Counted from the stretch's first letter, positions 11,501 to 27,400 are shown. The stretch: DNA of 64,000 bases from Arbacia lixula (GCA_963669155.1 OZ022583.1:14397105-14461104), one strand, 5' to 3'. Notes: generated by a model from the letters alone, not told the origin. Made by a program: numbers and translations.

Positions 11501-14500
11501 AAATATTAAAGACAGCCCGTCCCTTTTTCAGATCACCACAAAACCATCGAAACATTGGCAAAACATATAGAGAAGTGTTAGCAAGCTCTATATTCACAAT
11601 TTGAAACTGATACGTAGTGTAAAATTCAAATAATGCACATAAACAACGTCTGATTAATAGTCTTTACCTCAGGCTCTTAGCAGTTTGTGTTGAAATATCT
11701 GCTTTATTGATTAATCTATTTGTTAAATTATAAAACGCATTATGATAAAAATTGTTCTATAGAAGGAATCATCTCCAAAGTTTGGCAATCACTCATAAAA
11801 TTAGGATTTCACACATCCATAATAACCACATAGATACTGTAACAAAGACTAATACTTTTTTCGTAGTATGAAAAAAGTCAGTTTGAAATATAACGGCTGA
11901 AATGTTTTACATATACAGAAAGCTTCAACATGCTATATTCTTAGAAATGGTCTTGAATCACACTTTATCCAATTTACGATCGTGATAGACGATTTCAAAT
12001 TTAAGCTTGCAAAAGGGACGGACAATCTTCAAGTAGTGATAATAATAATTACATATTGTCGGTCTTATTCTCATTCCTAAATGTGCAGCTTTACCAGATG
12101 ACAGTTCGTGTATTTCACTTGTACAAGACTGCTTCATTCAGGATACATGGGGTAAGAAATTGATTTATTTAGGAAGTCTACGATTCACCTTCTTTCTTAG
12201 CATTAAGTGCCAGTCGAAATGCTGTTGTGTGGGATTTTTGTGTATAACTTGCGGAAACATGCATTAATGTCGCAAAAAGGTTAAGGATATCACATTTGCG
12301 CCACATGTATACGACGAACTAGTAATGAAGGGCACATCAAAGGAACAAGTTTGATCAAATATTTGACTGAATTCATTAATTCTATTTACTTTTACTGTCT
12401 ATTTATTCGGAGTTCTCCTTACTGCAACTATATAGGTGTATCGAATGACAACAGATGTCACATTATCAATAGCATGATTTTAAGGAAGGAATAACACTTG
12501 AGTGCTGTCAAAATGTTTTTGTAGACAGAATATAACTTCCGTACCATCTTTTGAAGGATTTTTTAGTTCTGTAATAAGTTCAGTTGAATCCTACTTTTAC
12601 ACTTTCTCGTATATGCAAAGGGCCAGCTCGAAAGGAAAATAAGGCCTGCTTTAAATTTTTCTGCCATCGAAAATATTGGTAATGGTGAGTTGATGAATTA
12701 AAACTAGGACAACAGATCGCGATAGAGCGGGAGGCGTGATGAAATTGAAATATGGTCAAGAGTTATAGAAATTGGATAAATAGGGCATAGGTGAAGGTAA
12801 CAAGAAATGTGAGGAATGGCGAGAACGCATGGTACGAAATATAGGTTAATGTAAAGTAATACAAAGATGATTAATGAATCTGCTCCCAAAATGGTCATCC
12901 GAAACACTCGATGATGTGTCCAAGGACACGTCCATTTAGTAGGTACGCATAAGATAAGATGTCTTTGTATGCGTGATTGTAAGGACCAATGAGTGATTGA
13001 ACCAGAGTACGTGCCAGTGTATAATGTCAAGAAATTTTACCTGCAATGTGGAGGTCCGCCAGAGGTAATAACGACTGCGATAGGAATTTATTTGATAAAA
13101 GACAGACTTTCAACAACAAGTACTGAAATTGGGTCAAATGCAGACGATGATGCAAACACTATCAATAGAAAAAGAACCGTGAGTATTGTGCCAGCAATTC
13201 CGATATGTTAAAGAACGCCATGAGAGGTAGGCTTCTGAGTACTACTAATATATTCACAACTTTCTGATTTTGTACACCATGTAAGTGGAATTTCTCTTTC
13301 AATTTAATTTCGCAAAACATCTTCCATGTTTTTTCACTACTTATTTAAATGTAGGCCTATACTTCCTCTATAGCAAAGTGAATTTTCATGACTAGACGAT
13401 AAAATACCAATAAAATTTAATTTTATAAACCCATCCGTCATTATATGTTAGCTATTTGATTATAATATCTTGAACATCCGTGATTTCTCTTTAATTTTGG
13501 TAACGTATAGGAATGTTTTGCCTTACACCAAAGCCTCCGGGTGGATCAACAACTGTGAGGTGTATGTAAGTTTTTCCTGATACCTACCATACATCTTGGT
13601 GAATTTTTGCACTTATATGATAGTATACCTTTATATGTTTGACGTAAATTGATGAAAAAGCCTCAACGACTGAATGCACATATTTTATGAAAGTAGACGA
13701 TAAAAGATGGCGAAGAGTGGAGATAGTTGGGATTTTCCTTAGAATGAATAGCCTGCGAATCTTACATTGCATGCCTCAAAGAGTTACACAATATTGTGCA
13801 ATTACACATTATTAATTGACATGTAATGGTCGTATAGTGCACAGTAGATGGTATGTAGTACAGAAGGCCTATGCATCGTCATCGAGTTATGAATACAATT
13901 AGCAGAGAAAGTGTCCAGGATAGTGTTTAAGATGTCTATTGTTTTCTTAATTTGTTTGATTTTACTATAAGTTTCATTATCTTATGAAAACGACGTATTT
14001 GCGGATGACATGTGAACTTACCGCTGGTGCATTATCTTCTTCTTCTTTTAGCAATGTTAAGATCCACATAAAATTGACTTGCTTTGTCACCTTGATCACG
14101 ATTGAAAACATTGGTTTCCATTAAAACATTTCCGATGAATATACTCGAGTTTGTGTACACAAGAAGTCCTCATTCAAGGATGGACCATTCAGTTCTGTAA
14201 TGTTGTATTTGGTCGCTTATCGTGAGTAAAGTGCGTTGCATAATATTATTAGTAATTATCAATTATCGAAGAATATCGGGAGTATAGAGTGAAATAAAAG
14301 TTCACTGCCATACTTCGATTCCTTTGAGTGTAGTATTTATGTTACTAATTCAATTCTTATTGAATAGGTCACTTGGGGAAATTCAGGCACAGGAGTTGAC
14401 AAGGCAGCATATCTTGGACCGTCAACGTAACGTCAAAAACTTGTGAGTGTCATGTCGCGTCTTTCAAGGCATATGTGCTTTTTACAATTATGATAATAGT

Positions 14501-14916
14501 CACTTCTCTCAGCACACGTACTTGATATATTGTATATCAAGATAAAAATATGGTGTTCATGCTTTATACTTGATTTTCGGGTTTAAATAAAAGCCATTCG
14601 CCACACTTTTCCAAAACATTGAGGCAAGCCCTAACATTAATTTTGTATAAGGATTTGATTATTAATTTGATGTGCATTGCTAGCAATAAAAATTGTTAAA
14701 TATCAAGTAGGTTTCCTTTCATGCTATTGGCATAGCAACAGAAGACATAATACAGGCGATTCTTTTGATTATTTTAAGTTCATGGCTAGCTTAATTGTTT
14801 GGTCACGCTGTTTGTGATATAACTTAAGAATAGTATTAGAATAGTAATAGAGTTAAATATTAGAAAATAGGCGAGGTGGGAGTTGTGTTTAACAATCTCG
14901 CGGTTGTGTGACTTTT

Positions 14917-14962
<46 letters not shown>

Positions 14963-17900
14963 TGTGGAGTTGTGTGAGCCGGGATGTATACAAGTGGATG
15001 TACTTATCAAATGGAGGATTTTGTGTTCTTTATTGAGGGTGCCACTCCACCCCCCCCCCCTAAAACACCTCCCCTCTCATTCCTGCAGAGAACCGTTTCT
15101 TCGCGATTATCTACATTCCTACGCTTTGCCCAGCGACATAAAATCGTCATTGTTTTATTCCATGTCTTTCTCTTCATGTTGCCTTATGCAGGTATTTGAA
15201 TGGGACAGGCATCGATGCAGTGTCCGATGGAGTATTTCTCGGATTCCAGAATTTAGCTTGGCTGTTAGTATTTCACTTGTATATGATGCGTAATCGATTC
15301 ATATTTTTCTATAACTATTTGATTATACATGTGAATAGATATGAGTAGCGCGATAGAAGACATACTACGGCCTGTAACACGTAATTATATTATTAGTAGT
15401 AATATCCGAATAAAAATAAGAAATAGTAATGATATAGATAACAATAATCATGAATACGCCTAATACTCCTATCTCCAAACATTACTGATGGCTACGCGTT
15501 ACAGAGAACGAGGAAGGGAGGTAAGAGAAAATAGATAAAAAAAATGAGATAAAAATTATTTTAATAGACGTATTGTTTTTATGAAATAGGGTAATTAGAG
15601 ATAAAGAGTAGTGGTGATGATTTCTGCCATAATCATGGCAAAATCGTGCTGCCATCATCGCCGGACCTCGTTTATTTTCAACTATAATTCGTTCCCTGAA
15701 ATCAAAGATGAATATATCTCATGGTCAAGGAAGAACGAAATCTTCACCACAACTACCCTCCTTACTTTTGAGAGCTAAAATGTCACACGCTTGTTTTTAT
15801 ATACATGTTGATTAGGTTTCCCCCTCCCCTAATCGTGGGTAAAATACAAAGCTTTCCTATAACAAGAGCTTGTTTAGAGAAAAGTCATCATTAGTTGGCT
15901 CGCTGATGGGCAACACGATATTTTGAAATCATATGTTTACAGTGAAATTGAATTCATATAAAACGTAGGCCTACAATACATATTGCGCCAATCTTTATAG
16001 CAAAACCATGATGAAGACAATTCCAGCGTGTTACCAAATAAGACGATTAAGTGATAATTTCACTTTATTTCGCTTTGAAAAAAGTACTTACAAATGTGAC
16101 ACAAATTATTACACAACCCAAATTAATCTTCTGTAGAAATTGATGCTCCTTCATTAAATATATCAATTTTCATTGTTAATACTTGATAGAAAAAAAAGTA
16201 GTAACCAGATAGCTCCAAACCACGCAGTTGGGGTTCTTAGTTCCAAACGGATATACATACCTGACTCTTTACTTTTACGATGCCCACGCCCCTTAAATCT
16301 GTATGCCTTAGCATATATTGTGCAGAAAAACAATGATGGACTTCACCATATTAGCGAAACCGGAGAAATACCCCTCATAATGTATTTCACGATCTCTCCT
16401 TGTAATTTTTATTTTAGAGATCTGAAAGACAACAACATCACTGCTTTATCAGATGAAACATTTTCAGGGCTGGATGAATTGCTGTATCTGTGAGTAAAGT
16501 ATTCTGTCATTCATTTATTCTTAATCCTTTGTAACCATGGTAACGAAGAATAAAAGATTATCTCTCACAACGAGTTATGCATCGTACTTATTGATTTCAA
16601 TTGCCGAATCAGTTTTATTTCATTAAAATATTTCAGGTACTTCTTGGAAGTTGAGTTGGCCATTGCTGTTTCTTCTCTTTGTTTTTGGCTTTAGGTTTCT
16701 ACAGAACAACCAAATAGGAGAGGTATCTAATGGAGTGTTCTCAGCACTCGGCAAACTGATGGAATTGTAAGTAAATTTCCATTTAGTTTTGATATGTGTA
16801 CAGCATATCAATGTATATGTTCTTTTATTGATACATGAAATATCCCATTTTGAGAACAATAGAACAATATTTAAGAAAATACATGAAATGCACTTTCCAT
16901 CTTAAGTGGTGAGATTCAATGGTCTTGATGGTATAGTAGAGGTGGTGTTTAATTCATTAACTGTTTTATTGTCGAGAGATTATGTACTTGATTATATTTA
17001 TGAATATATTGGCATTTTGAATGAGCACGAATTATTCACTGCAATAGTTAATTGCATGTGTGTCATGGGTGTATTGTGTGTAATACACACAAATCACAAA
17101 TAACATTCATTTCACTAAGACACAACGGGATAAGGAGCAGAACGAGAAGGCAAGTTGGAAATACCTTAAACCTTAATTTGAGGAACCGTAAGAGCAGTTC
17201 ACTTTCCTTCATGTGAGATCCTCACGTTTCTGTTCGCATTAATTTTGAATTAGATCATCTATTTCAAGGGATGATCTTATTACACGGTGAAATGGTATTG
17301 AGCGCTTTTCTTAACAGCACACATCTTACTAACTTTCTCTTCTCTTTGCTTTGCCTCCCTTACTTGCTGCGTTAACCATTCGCCCTCTCTCCATCTCATT
17401 CCCGTCTCTTCCCTCTCATTGTTTCAACCTCTACCACTCCTTGCACAATCCGTGTTTTCTGTATTTCTCCTTTGCTCTCTCTCTCTCTTTCTTTCTCTTT
17501 CTATCTCTCTCTCCCGTACTTTTTTAACAGGCATATCACCAAATCTAACGTAACATCACTTTCTGAGGGTGCTTTCTCTGGTCTTAAAAGTCTCTCGGAT
17601 TTGTAAGTATTGTGTCCTGCTGACTTAAAGTTCAGTTTGCAAAACAACTAGAAAAAGATATAAACGTCCAATGCTTCAGATGGTTCAACATTGCATAAAA
17701 ACACATGATTGCATATATGTGGAAAGCTTGGAAAGCGAGAAAGTGGGATTAACTATTAAGAAAATCAAATCAAATTGTCTTGTAAGAAAATAGATACCTG
17801 CCTAGTCATGGTTGTGCTTCCCTTGCTTTTGGATAGAAAGGGATCGATCAAAAACCTATTGGTTGTTAATAAATTTGCCTTCTGATAAAAAAGCTTTGAT

Positions 17901-20900
17901 TGGGCCATCTCAGTCATGTAGGTCAAAAGTGTTTTGTAAATCCCTTTTTGTGATCATTCAGCAGCTTATGAATCGAAAGGAAATTGCAATGTCGATTATG
18001 TATTAATGTTTTGAGTAGTGTCGATATATTTGGGAGTAACATTTTGTGACTGCACTTGTTGTATACATTGCTTCCATAATTTCAGTCGTAAATACATACC
18101 TAGTCCTGCTCTTAAAGAGCTTTCTCATAATTGTGATTTGGTTGGCATTTAATTCTGTGTGCATGTTGGCGTTATATTTTGTAGGAAGCTTGAGGGTTAT
18201 CTAAGTCAATTTACATACACAAACATTTCTCGTTTGTATTGATTAGAGCATTTTCCACCAAGGTTTTCGAGGGTTTGTTGTTTGATTTGGATCTGACAAA
18301 AGGAATATTGCCATAAAGATCATTCAGTTACGTACAACGTTTTTATCATTGATGTTGTTAATATCTTGTCAGTTTTCCACGTTTACTGTTTTAAGCTTTT
18401 TGAAATTGTGAATTGTTCGAGTATTTTCTTGTGTGTATAATTTGGTGTTGTGATGTTCCAGGTGAAGCGTGGAGGTTACCGTATATATGTCAACTTTTAT
18501 GTGAAACTATTAATCGTGTGTATTGCTTGTAGTAATACTTTAGTTTTCAACGTTTCACGGGCGCTTTCTCGTTTGATTTGGATCTGCCAAAGGGAATATT
18601 TTATATATTAGTACAGAGCAGTAGTTTGTGACTGAATTTGTTGTATGTCATGTTTGTGCAATTTCCACTGTCAATTCGTGTTTATTCTTCCTCTTGCACA
18701 TCATTATTTTTAAAATATTTACTTTGTCGTGTACAATTGGGTGTTTTGATGTTTTAATAGATGATTATGGTTTCGTTACTGTATATATGTCAAAGTGTAT
18801 GTGAAACAACTTCTGTGAATTGCAATTGCTTGTAGTCATCCTTTTAGTGGTCAATAGTTTTTCGGGGAGGTGTTGTTTAAATTAGAGCTGATTTGCAATG
18901 ATTGTGTAACGTCCATTATAAATATATATTTAATTGTCCTTCTGTACAGCTTTCTAAAAGGTATGTGCTTTTTAGCATTTCTTTTTGTGTGTATAGTTTG
19001 GTGTCTTGAAGTGTCTTGGGAAGCTTGTGGGTTATATCATGTAAGAGGTTATGTAAAATATATTTTCGTGTGCATGTATTATTTTACTCCTTTACTCAGC
19101 GGTTTCGGGATGTGGGATTGGGGTGGCTGTTTGATTTAGGTCTGAAAAGAGGAATGTTATGATCATAACAGAGTAACAGTTTGTGCATTACTCCTATCAC
19201 GGGGTCTGCACCGACACTCGTATTTTGTTTATGAAGTTAATCAATTTCCCTAAAACGTAACTCTGATTCTTGTACAAGAACACCATCTCGTAATTGATAT
19301 AAAATGTCATCGTTTATAGAAAGCCAAAGCGCCCCCTCACATTTCACTCTATAGACGTTTCTAAAGAAATGGTAACTATTGGTGTTCAAAGTTTAAGGTG
19401 CATTGGAATGTAACCAAGTTTCAGGAAAAAAAAGTGACACAGGTAATAAAAAAAGGTATTGGTTTTTTACGCATTTTGATTACCTAATAAATTCATTTGT
19501 GGGGTAAAAATTTCTTTCTGTTCGTTTGTTTCCTACGTTTTTATCAGCGTCATCATCTACATTTTGAATGGGAAATATGATATTGATCAATGAAACATAG
19601 TTGTAACACAGAAAGTTTTATATGTAAAAAGCGCTACATGATAAAATATGGTCGGAGATGGAATATGCAAGGAATGATTTGTGTGAATAGTGAAGCTGAT
19701 GGTGATGATAAGCAGGAACATGATGGTGACTCTGGTGTTATTGTTGTTAGTGATGGCGATAGTAATGATGGTGAGGGTGACAGTGGTGATGTAATGATAA
19801 TGAGAGGAGGGTTATGTTTGGAATTGTTGACCACTGACTATGATAGATTACTAAAATCTACAATTTGCCCCTGTAATAGTACAATCAGAATGATCATGAC
19901 AAAATACCTCAAAACATCATGGTGATTCTCTGTAAGAATAATTTATGCTCATTTTGTGCTCAGGAACGATTATAGAGCGCCGAAGTGGATACTTGTTGTC
20001 GTATAGCGAAACCTGCTGTACATAGCGACCTCTTGTCCGTGAGGACGACATGATAAGTGTCTAATGATCAAAGTTTCCGATTTAAACCCGTACTAATGAA
20101 GGCCTGTGCATAAGGATCACGTGCTTATAAAAAGACACACTTTTTGTCACTCTTTATATACAGGTTCAATTGTACTTATCATACATGTTTTACTGTACTG
20201 TCAATATCTATCACACGTCATGATTTTCGGTATGCTGTATAGTTTAAAGCTTACATCAAAAACAGTGATGTAGGCGCTGATAGGGGGAAGGCCCGCTTTT
20301 CATAAGAACCGCGCTACATACCACGTAACCTCCCACGCCTGAAGATCCGCTACTCATTAAAGAAAACCGTGCCGCTTTTCATAAAGCACGAGGACGCGTT
20401 AAGTTACCTCATTGATTTTAAGCTTGGTCTTTTGTTACGCCATCACAATTTCAAAGGGTCCCTTTCGACTCTTTGTACGCGTCACAAAAGATCATGTTCA
20501 TTGTAAAAGAGGTAACTTAACGTGTCATCATGCTTTATGAAAGCGGCTTAGGTTTCATTTAGTGAGTAGCGGATCTGCTAGGGAAGGGTCCCTCCTTACA
20601 ATTGTAAATACATTTCAATTATATTTGGGCGATTTAGATTACTGGACGTCAACCTCTTAGAAACATTGCCCCCCGGGATGTTCATGCATATGTCTACCCT
20701 TCTGGCTCTGTGAGTATATACCGTACTTTTATTTTATCAGCCACGTAATATATTTAACAGTGGCAACTTTTTTAGATGTACATAAGACTTATAGTGGGGT
20801 AGCTTGGTGAAAATATTTTGACACGGTTGGACAAAAGCATGATTTTTTCACCAAATAATCTTTATGATATACCTTCTGAAAAAAGGCTATGCTCCAGGAA

Positions 20901-23900
20901 AATATATGCTGGGGAAAGCATGTAACCACAATTTTACCAAAACTTATAGTGCAAATTACTTCCACAGAATTTGAACAATGAATGTCAAATGACGATCTAT
21001 ATCATGTGATTGTGCGCCACCTAGCGTTGCCACTTATTACTTGATATCTTCTCTTTTCCATCTGTTTTCTCACTCGCTCTCTGACCATATCTTTTCAGAG
21101 CTTTTCCAGCTTGATAACCCAACAATATTTTCATGACTAACACATGGTGCACCCTGAGAAATCATCGTAATTACATTATTGCTATTGCGTACAATATGAA
21201 TGATACTTCTATCAATAACAAACCACATCTTTACAGCGTATAGCGGAAAGTCGTTTCATAATGCATCGCACAGTAACACCTGGATTTGTTTTCAGTCATG
21301 TCCGCTTTCGGTCTCATACGAACATGAAAACCAACAATATCCGAAAGTGGCTGGTCGTTGCATCACAGGACGACTTTTCCTTATTTGCGGTATGGATGAT
21401 AATATACGGCTCAATGATGAGTTCATCATTATCTTTATACAGGAATTTACAAAGGAACCAGATAGTACAGTTGCCTGAAGGAGTATTTGAAGGACTCATC
21501 ACCATTGCTCTCATGTAAGCTCACGTACAGTTTGCTGACAACAAGGTCATACGGTGAAACTTATAAAGTTATAAGTATATAATATATGCCCAAATGTATA
21601 TGTTTGTTTATATTCCACATACCAAAAATGTTGCTATATGATTGGTCAAGAGTTGATCACGTGATGAGGCGTAATTTTTCCTATCAGATCACCTGAGAAT
21701 AAAAGTTCGTTACACTCTAGATGATAGTACTTTTTGGTTTCGCTGATCCCTTCACTCCTCACAGTCCAAACGCGTGATCAATTTTTTGAGTATGCGCGAA
21801 ACGGGCGTCATAATGTGCGTCCTAATTAAACGCGCGTCATAATGCGCGTCCTAATTAACGCGCATCCTAACGCGTGTTCCCCATGGCAGCGGTCCGGGGT
21901 TATTTAGGTAGAGAAGTAAAAACATTACTTTTGTACGTCAAATTGTCATTTTTGGTATAGATAGTTGGTTTCAGATGTGGAATATAAATCAAATAATCAA
22001 CTTTTGGTTTCAGGCAATGAGACGAACTATCACTTCCTCGGCGATCTGAATGTATACGCTATCTTTCCTCAGCTGCGCTTCGGAAAGATAGCTACATCCA
22101 GATCGCCTCGGAAGTGATAGTTCATCCCATCACCTTCACCAACGTTGATTATTTGTTTAATAAACCACTCCAGAAAGACAAGACAAGTAGTCTTTTTGAG
22201 CAATTATTAACCCACTGTGCGCCAGACGATTTGTGTGTATGGATGGAGAAATAATCATTCACACGTGGCACGTAAAAGGCTATTGTAATGTCTTTCTACA
22301 TAACTGCATGTTTAAATCAGAAATATCCTTCAAGGGAAACTCGAACTGTCGTATTGATGGCCAGGTGGACCCTACAGCTGGGTTAATTGTGTCATGATTA
22401 ATCTGGCTCCCACACGTTCTATTCAACACTTTACACTGATGACTCTTTACTATACGGTTACTCCACAGTGCGTGTGTAAATAGTTACTCCACAGTGTACC
22501 CTGTGTGCTTTAGGGGACAGGAAAGTCGGAGGTCTCAGAGGAAGAGAGTCTAGATCATAATTAGGGAAACAACTTCACAAGAATAGGTCATAGCAGTATT
22601 TATAGATGGAGACAGAGAGGAGACTGATGTTGTTTAACAGGTGAAAATTACATGTAGTCCGCTATAAATTACACATTATGTCCAAAATGGGCAATGTTGG
22701 TGAGATTGGATGGAGGAAAAGGAAGGTAGATAGAGAGAAGGGCGAGTTGAGATAGAGAGAGGGGGTAGGGAACTGATAGAGAAAGGGAGAGAAAGGGAAC
22801 GTGGGTGGAGGTTCTTTGCATCTCTGTTGCTTTTTTGGACATTGTCACTGAATGAGAATGTTTGCATTCCCTTTGCGCATATTTAGTCTGTAAATAATTA
22901 TTTGTCATAATCTGCAGTGATCTCCGACGTAACCGCATTAGAGAGATTACAGACGGCATCTTCCCTGGACTGTACTATCTGAGAACCTTGTACGTATTCG
23001 CCTTTAATCTGATCGTATTTTGTAGCGGAACAGCTTTCGGAAAATCACAAAATTACTCTCAATCCTGTTTAACCAATGTGACAGATAAAATGCCGATCTA
23101 TGGTATTTGTATATATTACTGGTGACAAAATCCTCACATGGACCACACAAAGTTGATTGCGAACTACCGTTATGAAATTCAAAGATTTTGTTTTGTCATT
23201 ACAGATTATTAGCACATCGATGAATGACATTAGATGATAAGCGTTATCAAGTGTGATCCGCTGAAACACAGTGCACACACTTTCCAATCGTAAATGTAAA
23301 CAGATTTTTACGATTATAAATTCAATATTTCCATGATTGAACGTTTCACATTGCACAAACATGAATACGTGATGAAGTAACGTCGCATGCTTCAACGGTA
23401 TATCAGTGCTAACATTTAGGATTAATATAGTACTGTCCAGATACATTAGATAATTTTGAAAAATACCTTGCTTCTATATCTTTGCTTCTACACTGTAGTG
23501 GACATAAATAATATTTCGTGTCATAATAAAAGCACTATCTGTAGTTTGGTGCCTTTTCTGCAAATGGTGCGGGTAAGAACATTTCCTCACATTTAAATGT
23601 TGCTACGAAAGTTATTAAGGCAAAGGCGGACCGTTTTACAAACGTTTTTGTGCAGCCATGCATTAGTTAAATATATTTCTTTCTTTCTCTGGTTTATTTT
23701 CCGAACGATGAAGAGATTTGTCGGAGAACGAAATCGAAGTCATATCAGCAGACGCCTTTTCCAGTCTCTACTCCTTAGACATCTTGTAAGTTTTGAGTTA
23801 AGAGATGTTCATGTGACCTTTCACATCGAAACCAGTATTTGATATCGATGGAGAGAAAGGAGACAGAATAAGTTAATTCTCTCCATTGATACCGTTATTG

Positions 23901-24360
23901 GTTGTATCCTTTCATATTGATGGTAACACGTGCAAACCATGATACTGGTATAAAGTTTAGAAGTTAATTGTGAAACGACTTGAAATATATAATAAGGTAA
24001 ATATTTGCAATTTAAGTTACGTTAGTAGGGTAGACGTGCCTATAGAGATCAAAGCAGAAAATGAGTGAGCCGACAGCACATAAAAAACAATATTGTTCAT
24101 TTGATATTTCATTTTTGATGAAGATGGTGTGACGATTTGAGGCAGTGTTGAGGTCAAACGCAAGATCCAAATCAGGATACTGAATGATTTACTCAAGACT
24201 TGGCAATTTACAAGTGCCTGATTGGTACCAAATGTATTACTCATAATTGAAATCATTAAGTAAAATGTAATACCTGGGCCGTACATCTAATTACTCGGCA
24301 ATGCAAACTCATGAGAAATGTATTACTATATACAAGGCGCGCTTCATCATTATAATCAGC

Positions 24361-24411
<51 letters not shown>

Positions 24412-27400
24412 TGTGTGTGTATGTGTAAGTGTATTGATGCTTGTGTGAATAGTAACATTGATTTGTTAACTGGAAAAGTGAAATCAACTTAATAATTTTG
24501 TTTGGGTTTGGTTATGTCTCATAGCTCCATTGAAATGACGACATACTAAAATATGTCAGAGCTTTGTCCACCGACGAAAAATAACTCTGCTCTTATATAT
24601 ATCCAGGAACCTGAATGACAACCGCATAACAGAGCTACCAGATGGCGTGTTCCGTAATCAGTTTTCTCTATTTGCTCTGTGAGTATTGTGATGAACCCTC
24701 TTAGTACCATGGATGCATGAAGTGTGTATTGCGTCAATGGGCCTCTTCTAGCTTAGTACCGAGAGGGTTGACCATACCTGCAACAGGTACTAACCTCGTC
24801 TTATAACCATGTTAACCCTTTGTGAGTTTCACTTACGGCAACCGTAATCAATGTGGTACTTGCGTTAACATTACCCATGGACAAATCGACCTTTGCGTGT
24901 CTCATCAGTACTATTGAAGCACTTAGCAAATGCAACTGTGACTGGAAAATGCTATGTAGACATGGTTAAGTATGTGTTCTATGAGTCCCAGTTGTATTGT
25001 GCTTCCTCTTCAAATATCACACACGCTCACATCCCCGGGCACTCTCCCACTCCAAACCTAGCTACCACAACTACAATATGGCTGTTCCACTTTGAATCAA
25101 TTATAATACAATTTAGCACTTGGACATTTGTGTGATATTATGGACGAATATGCTTCCTTTTTGCTAAATCCTGATTAATATCATGTTAATGATATCCTAC
25201 TTTAATCATTATGATCTTGTAGTAAGGATAATGTATCATATGAAGATTATATGTACTTCTCATTCTTTTTCAGGCATCTTGAAAATAATGAGATCTCTGC
25301 AGTATCGGATGCAACGTTCACAAGTCTGTATTTTCTGAGCCAGCTGTAAGTAATTTTCCTGAATTGAATTTTGTCAGAAACATGTTCCTCTGCTCTAGAG
25401 GGACATACAGAAGAACAAGGAACTACATGTAATAGCAAAGTACTCCATGTTATAGATATTCGTTTGTGTCCATGTATAAGTAGGGTCTTATTATGGATAC
25501 TGATTCCATATTTAAATTTATGAATCCCGCCACTCTTTCTTCTCCGAAAGACTCCAGTAAGATGTATTATACTTCAAATCTTAAATTAGACAAATAATTT
25601 CCCACTTTCTATGTAAAATTATCCACTAAAAACGAATTTCAAAATTTGTTTACCGCAATAAAGTCTCATTTTCACGAAAATTTGAAGAAAAAAAACCGCT
25701 CACCTCCAAGTAACGTCAGAGGAGTCAAATGCCATGAAAAGATTCCGCTGTTAATTTTTTAGTTAGCAATGTATAAACTACTACCCGGAGCAATGGTTAA
25801 AAGGTTACTTAGGCCCAACAGAACTGCTCACAATAGCAGAAGAATAATTTGAGAATGTGAGGAATATAAAACAGTCAATAAGAAAGTTGCGATCGTTTTG
25901 ATGATGCGAACATTGTCCTTCTCAGGAAGCAAATTCGCAACTCGATCATGAGACCTCGACGCCACGGGCGCACTTTCTTGCAATTGTTGTGCATGCGTTG
26001 ATATCCTCAATGTCAAATTTGGTTAAATACAGTACGTTAGTGCAGTGATGTAGATGGTTTTAGTAGCGATGGTCTTAAAGGTAGTAGAGTAATTGTAATG
26101 GAACTAATTAAACTCGGCGCATGCGCGATGTCATGTGACACTCTCACTTTCAGCTATAAATAATAGAAAGCGGAAACTAATTGTCTCTATAATGCATTTG
26201 GCTATACTCGCTCTGCAAGTAGTTGCAGTTAGCTGATATCAGTGTGTGTATGTGTGTGTGTTTGTGTGTGTGTTTGTGTGTGTGTTTGTGTGTGTGTTTG
26301 TTTGTGTGTGTGTGTGTGACATAATCTATTCATCGAAGGGGATCGATCCGTGTTGATCATGTTGATATACTTATTGACATCGCACAGTGTAGCCCACATA
26401 AAAATATAAGAACAGATCGTCACAGAGTTTGCGTGTTAAATGTACAATCGAAATATGAACCGTATTAACTGTGTGCACATCCCGGTTTAAAATATATTCT
26501 TGTCTATATCAATTACAAGTTTAATGTTAAATAATGAATATTTGTTTCGATGTTCTTATAAAGCCATTTACAGAACAACACTATCGGAAATATATCTGTC
26601 GAGGCATTCAACGATCTACATGCACTGAGTATGCTGTAAGTAAAATATTTACATGTACACAGTAAAATCTGTCTACAAAGACCAACCCGTCTTCAAAGAC
26701 CATCAACCAGAATCCTGTATTAAATTACACTTAAAAAGTGAGGGAATTCCTCTCTGCTTACTGGCCTTCATAAACAGGTTTGACTGTATACATTGGTATA
26801 TATGTGTTTTGTTTATATATTAGGAGGGTGCTGTTTAAAAGGGGAGAAAAACATCTCAGAATTTAAATCTAATGAATAAGTATGAAATTATCTTCTCAAA
26901 CCCATCAACAAAGTCACTGCGTACTTAAACGATACATAGAAGAAGATGTTGACAGTAGGCCTATAGATCATTCAAATTTTAGAGTCCATTGGCACATGTC
27001 TCCCGCCATCAATATGGCACCTTGTGGAAAGAAGCTTTGTAAACATTTGTAATATAGGTATGCCCAAGGGCATAGTTTAGTATTTAAGGATGGTAACCCA
27101 ACAAGTATAAAGGTATGTGTTCCAATGAACTAGTCACAACAACAATGATTTGGATGATCTAAAAAGAACATGGGTATCGATGGAAAGATCGAAAAAAATT
27201 TTTTTTTACCTAAGCAAGGAAATCATATTTGTAATGTTGATATGTGTATAAAATGCATATTCAATGTACATATCGATATGTTACTCTTGCAGGAATATGT
27301 CGGACAATTCCATTAAAGGAATGGAGAAGAACATATTCAAGTCACAAAGGGATTTAACATTCTTGTAAGTATTTCGTAGATACCGTGTGTTTCAAGTCTG

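Larger units (their letters stand above)
8534..14367 (+). other. Gene 1 introns between SRCR, mini-exon and LRR-cap exons
   Basis: Introns of 400, 335, 596, 313, 924, 1359 and 802 bp separate the first eight exons. They are AT-rich and I see no further exon or clear repeat in them. Confidence 0.6.
15264..17530 (+). other. Introns around LRR exons 3 and 4
   Basis: The introns at 15264-16417 and 16767-17530 are AT-rich and carry only a CT-rich tract at about 17340-17520, close to the acceptor of LRR 5. No further exon is seen. Confidence 0.6.
20710..22917 (+). other. Introns around LRR exon 7
   Basis: The introns at 20710-21442 and 21515-22917 hold the hairpin element listed separately, a run of GCGCGTCATAATGCGCGTCC-like short repeats at about 21800-21880, and a purine-rich tract at 22680-22800. 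No extra exon is seen. Confidence 0.55.
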
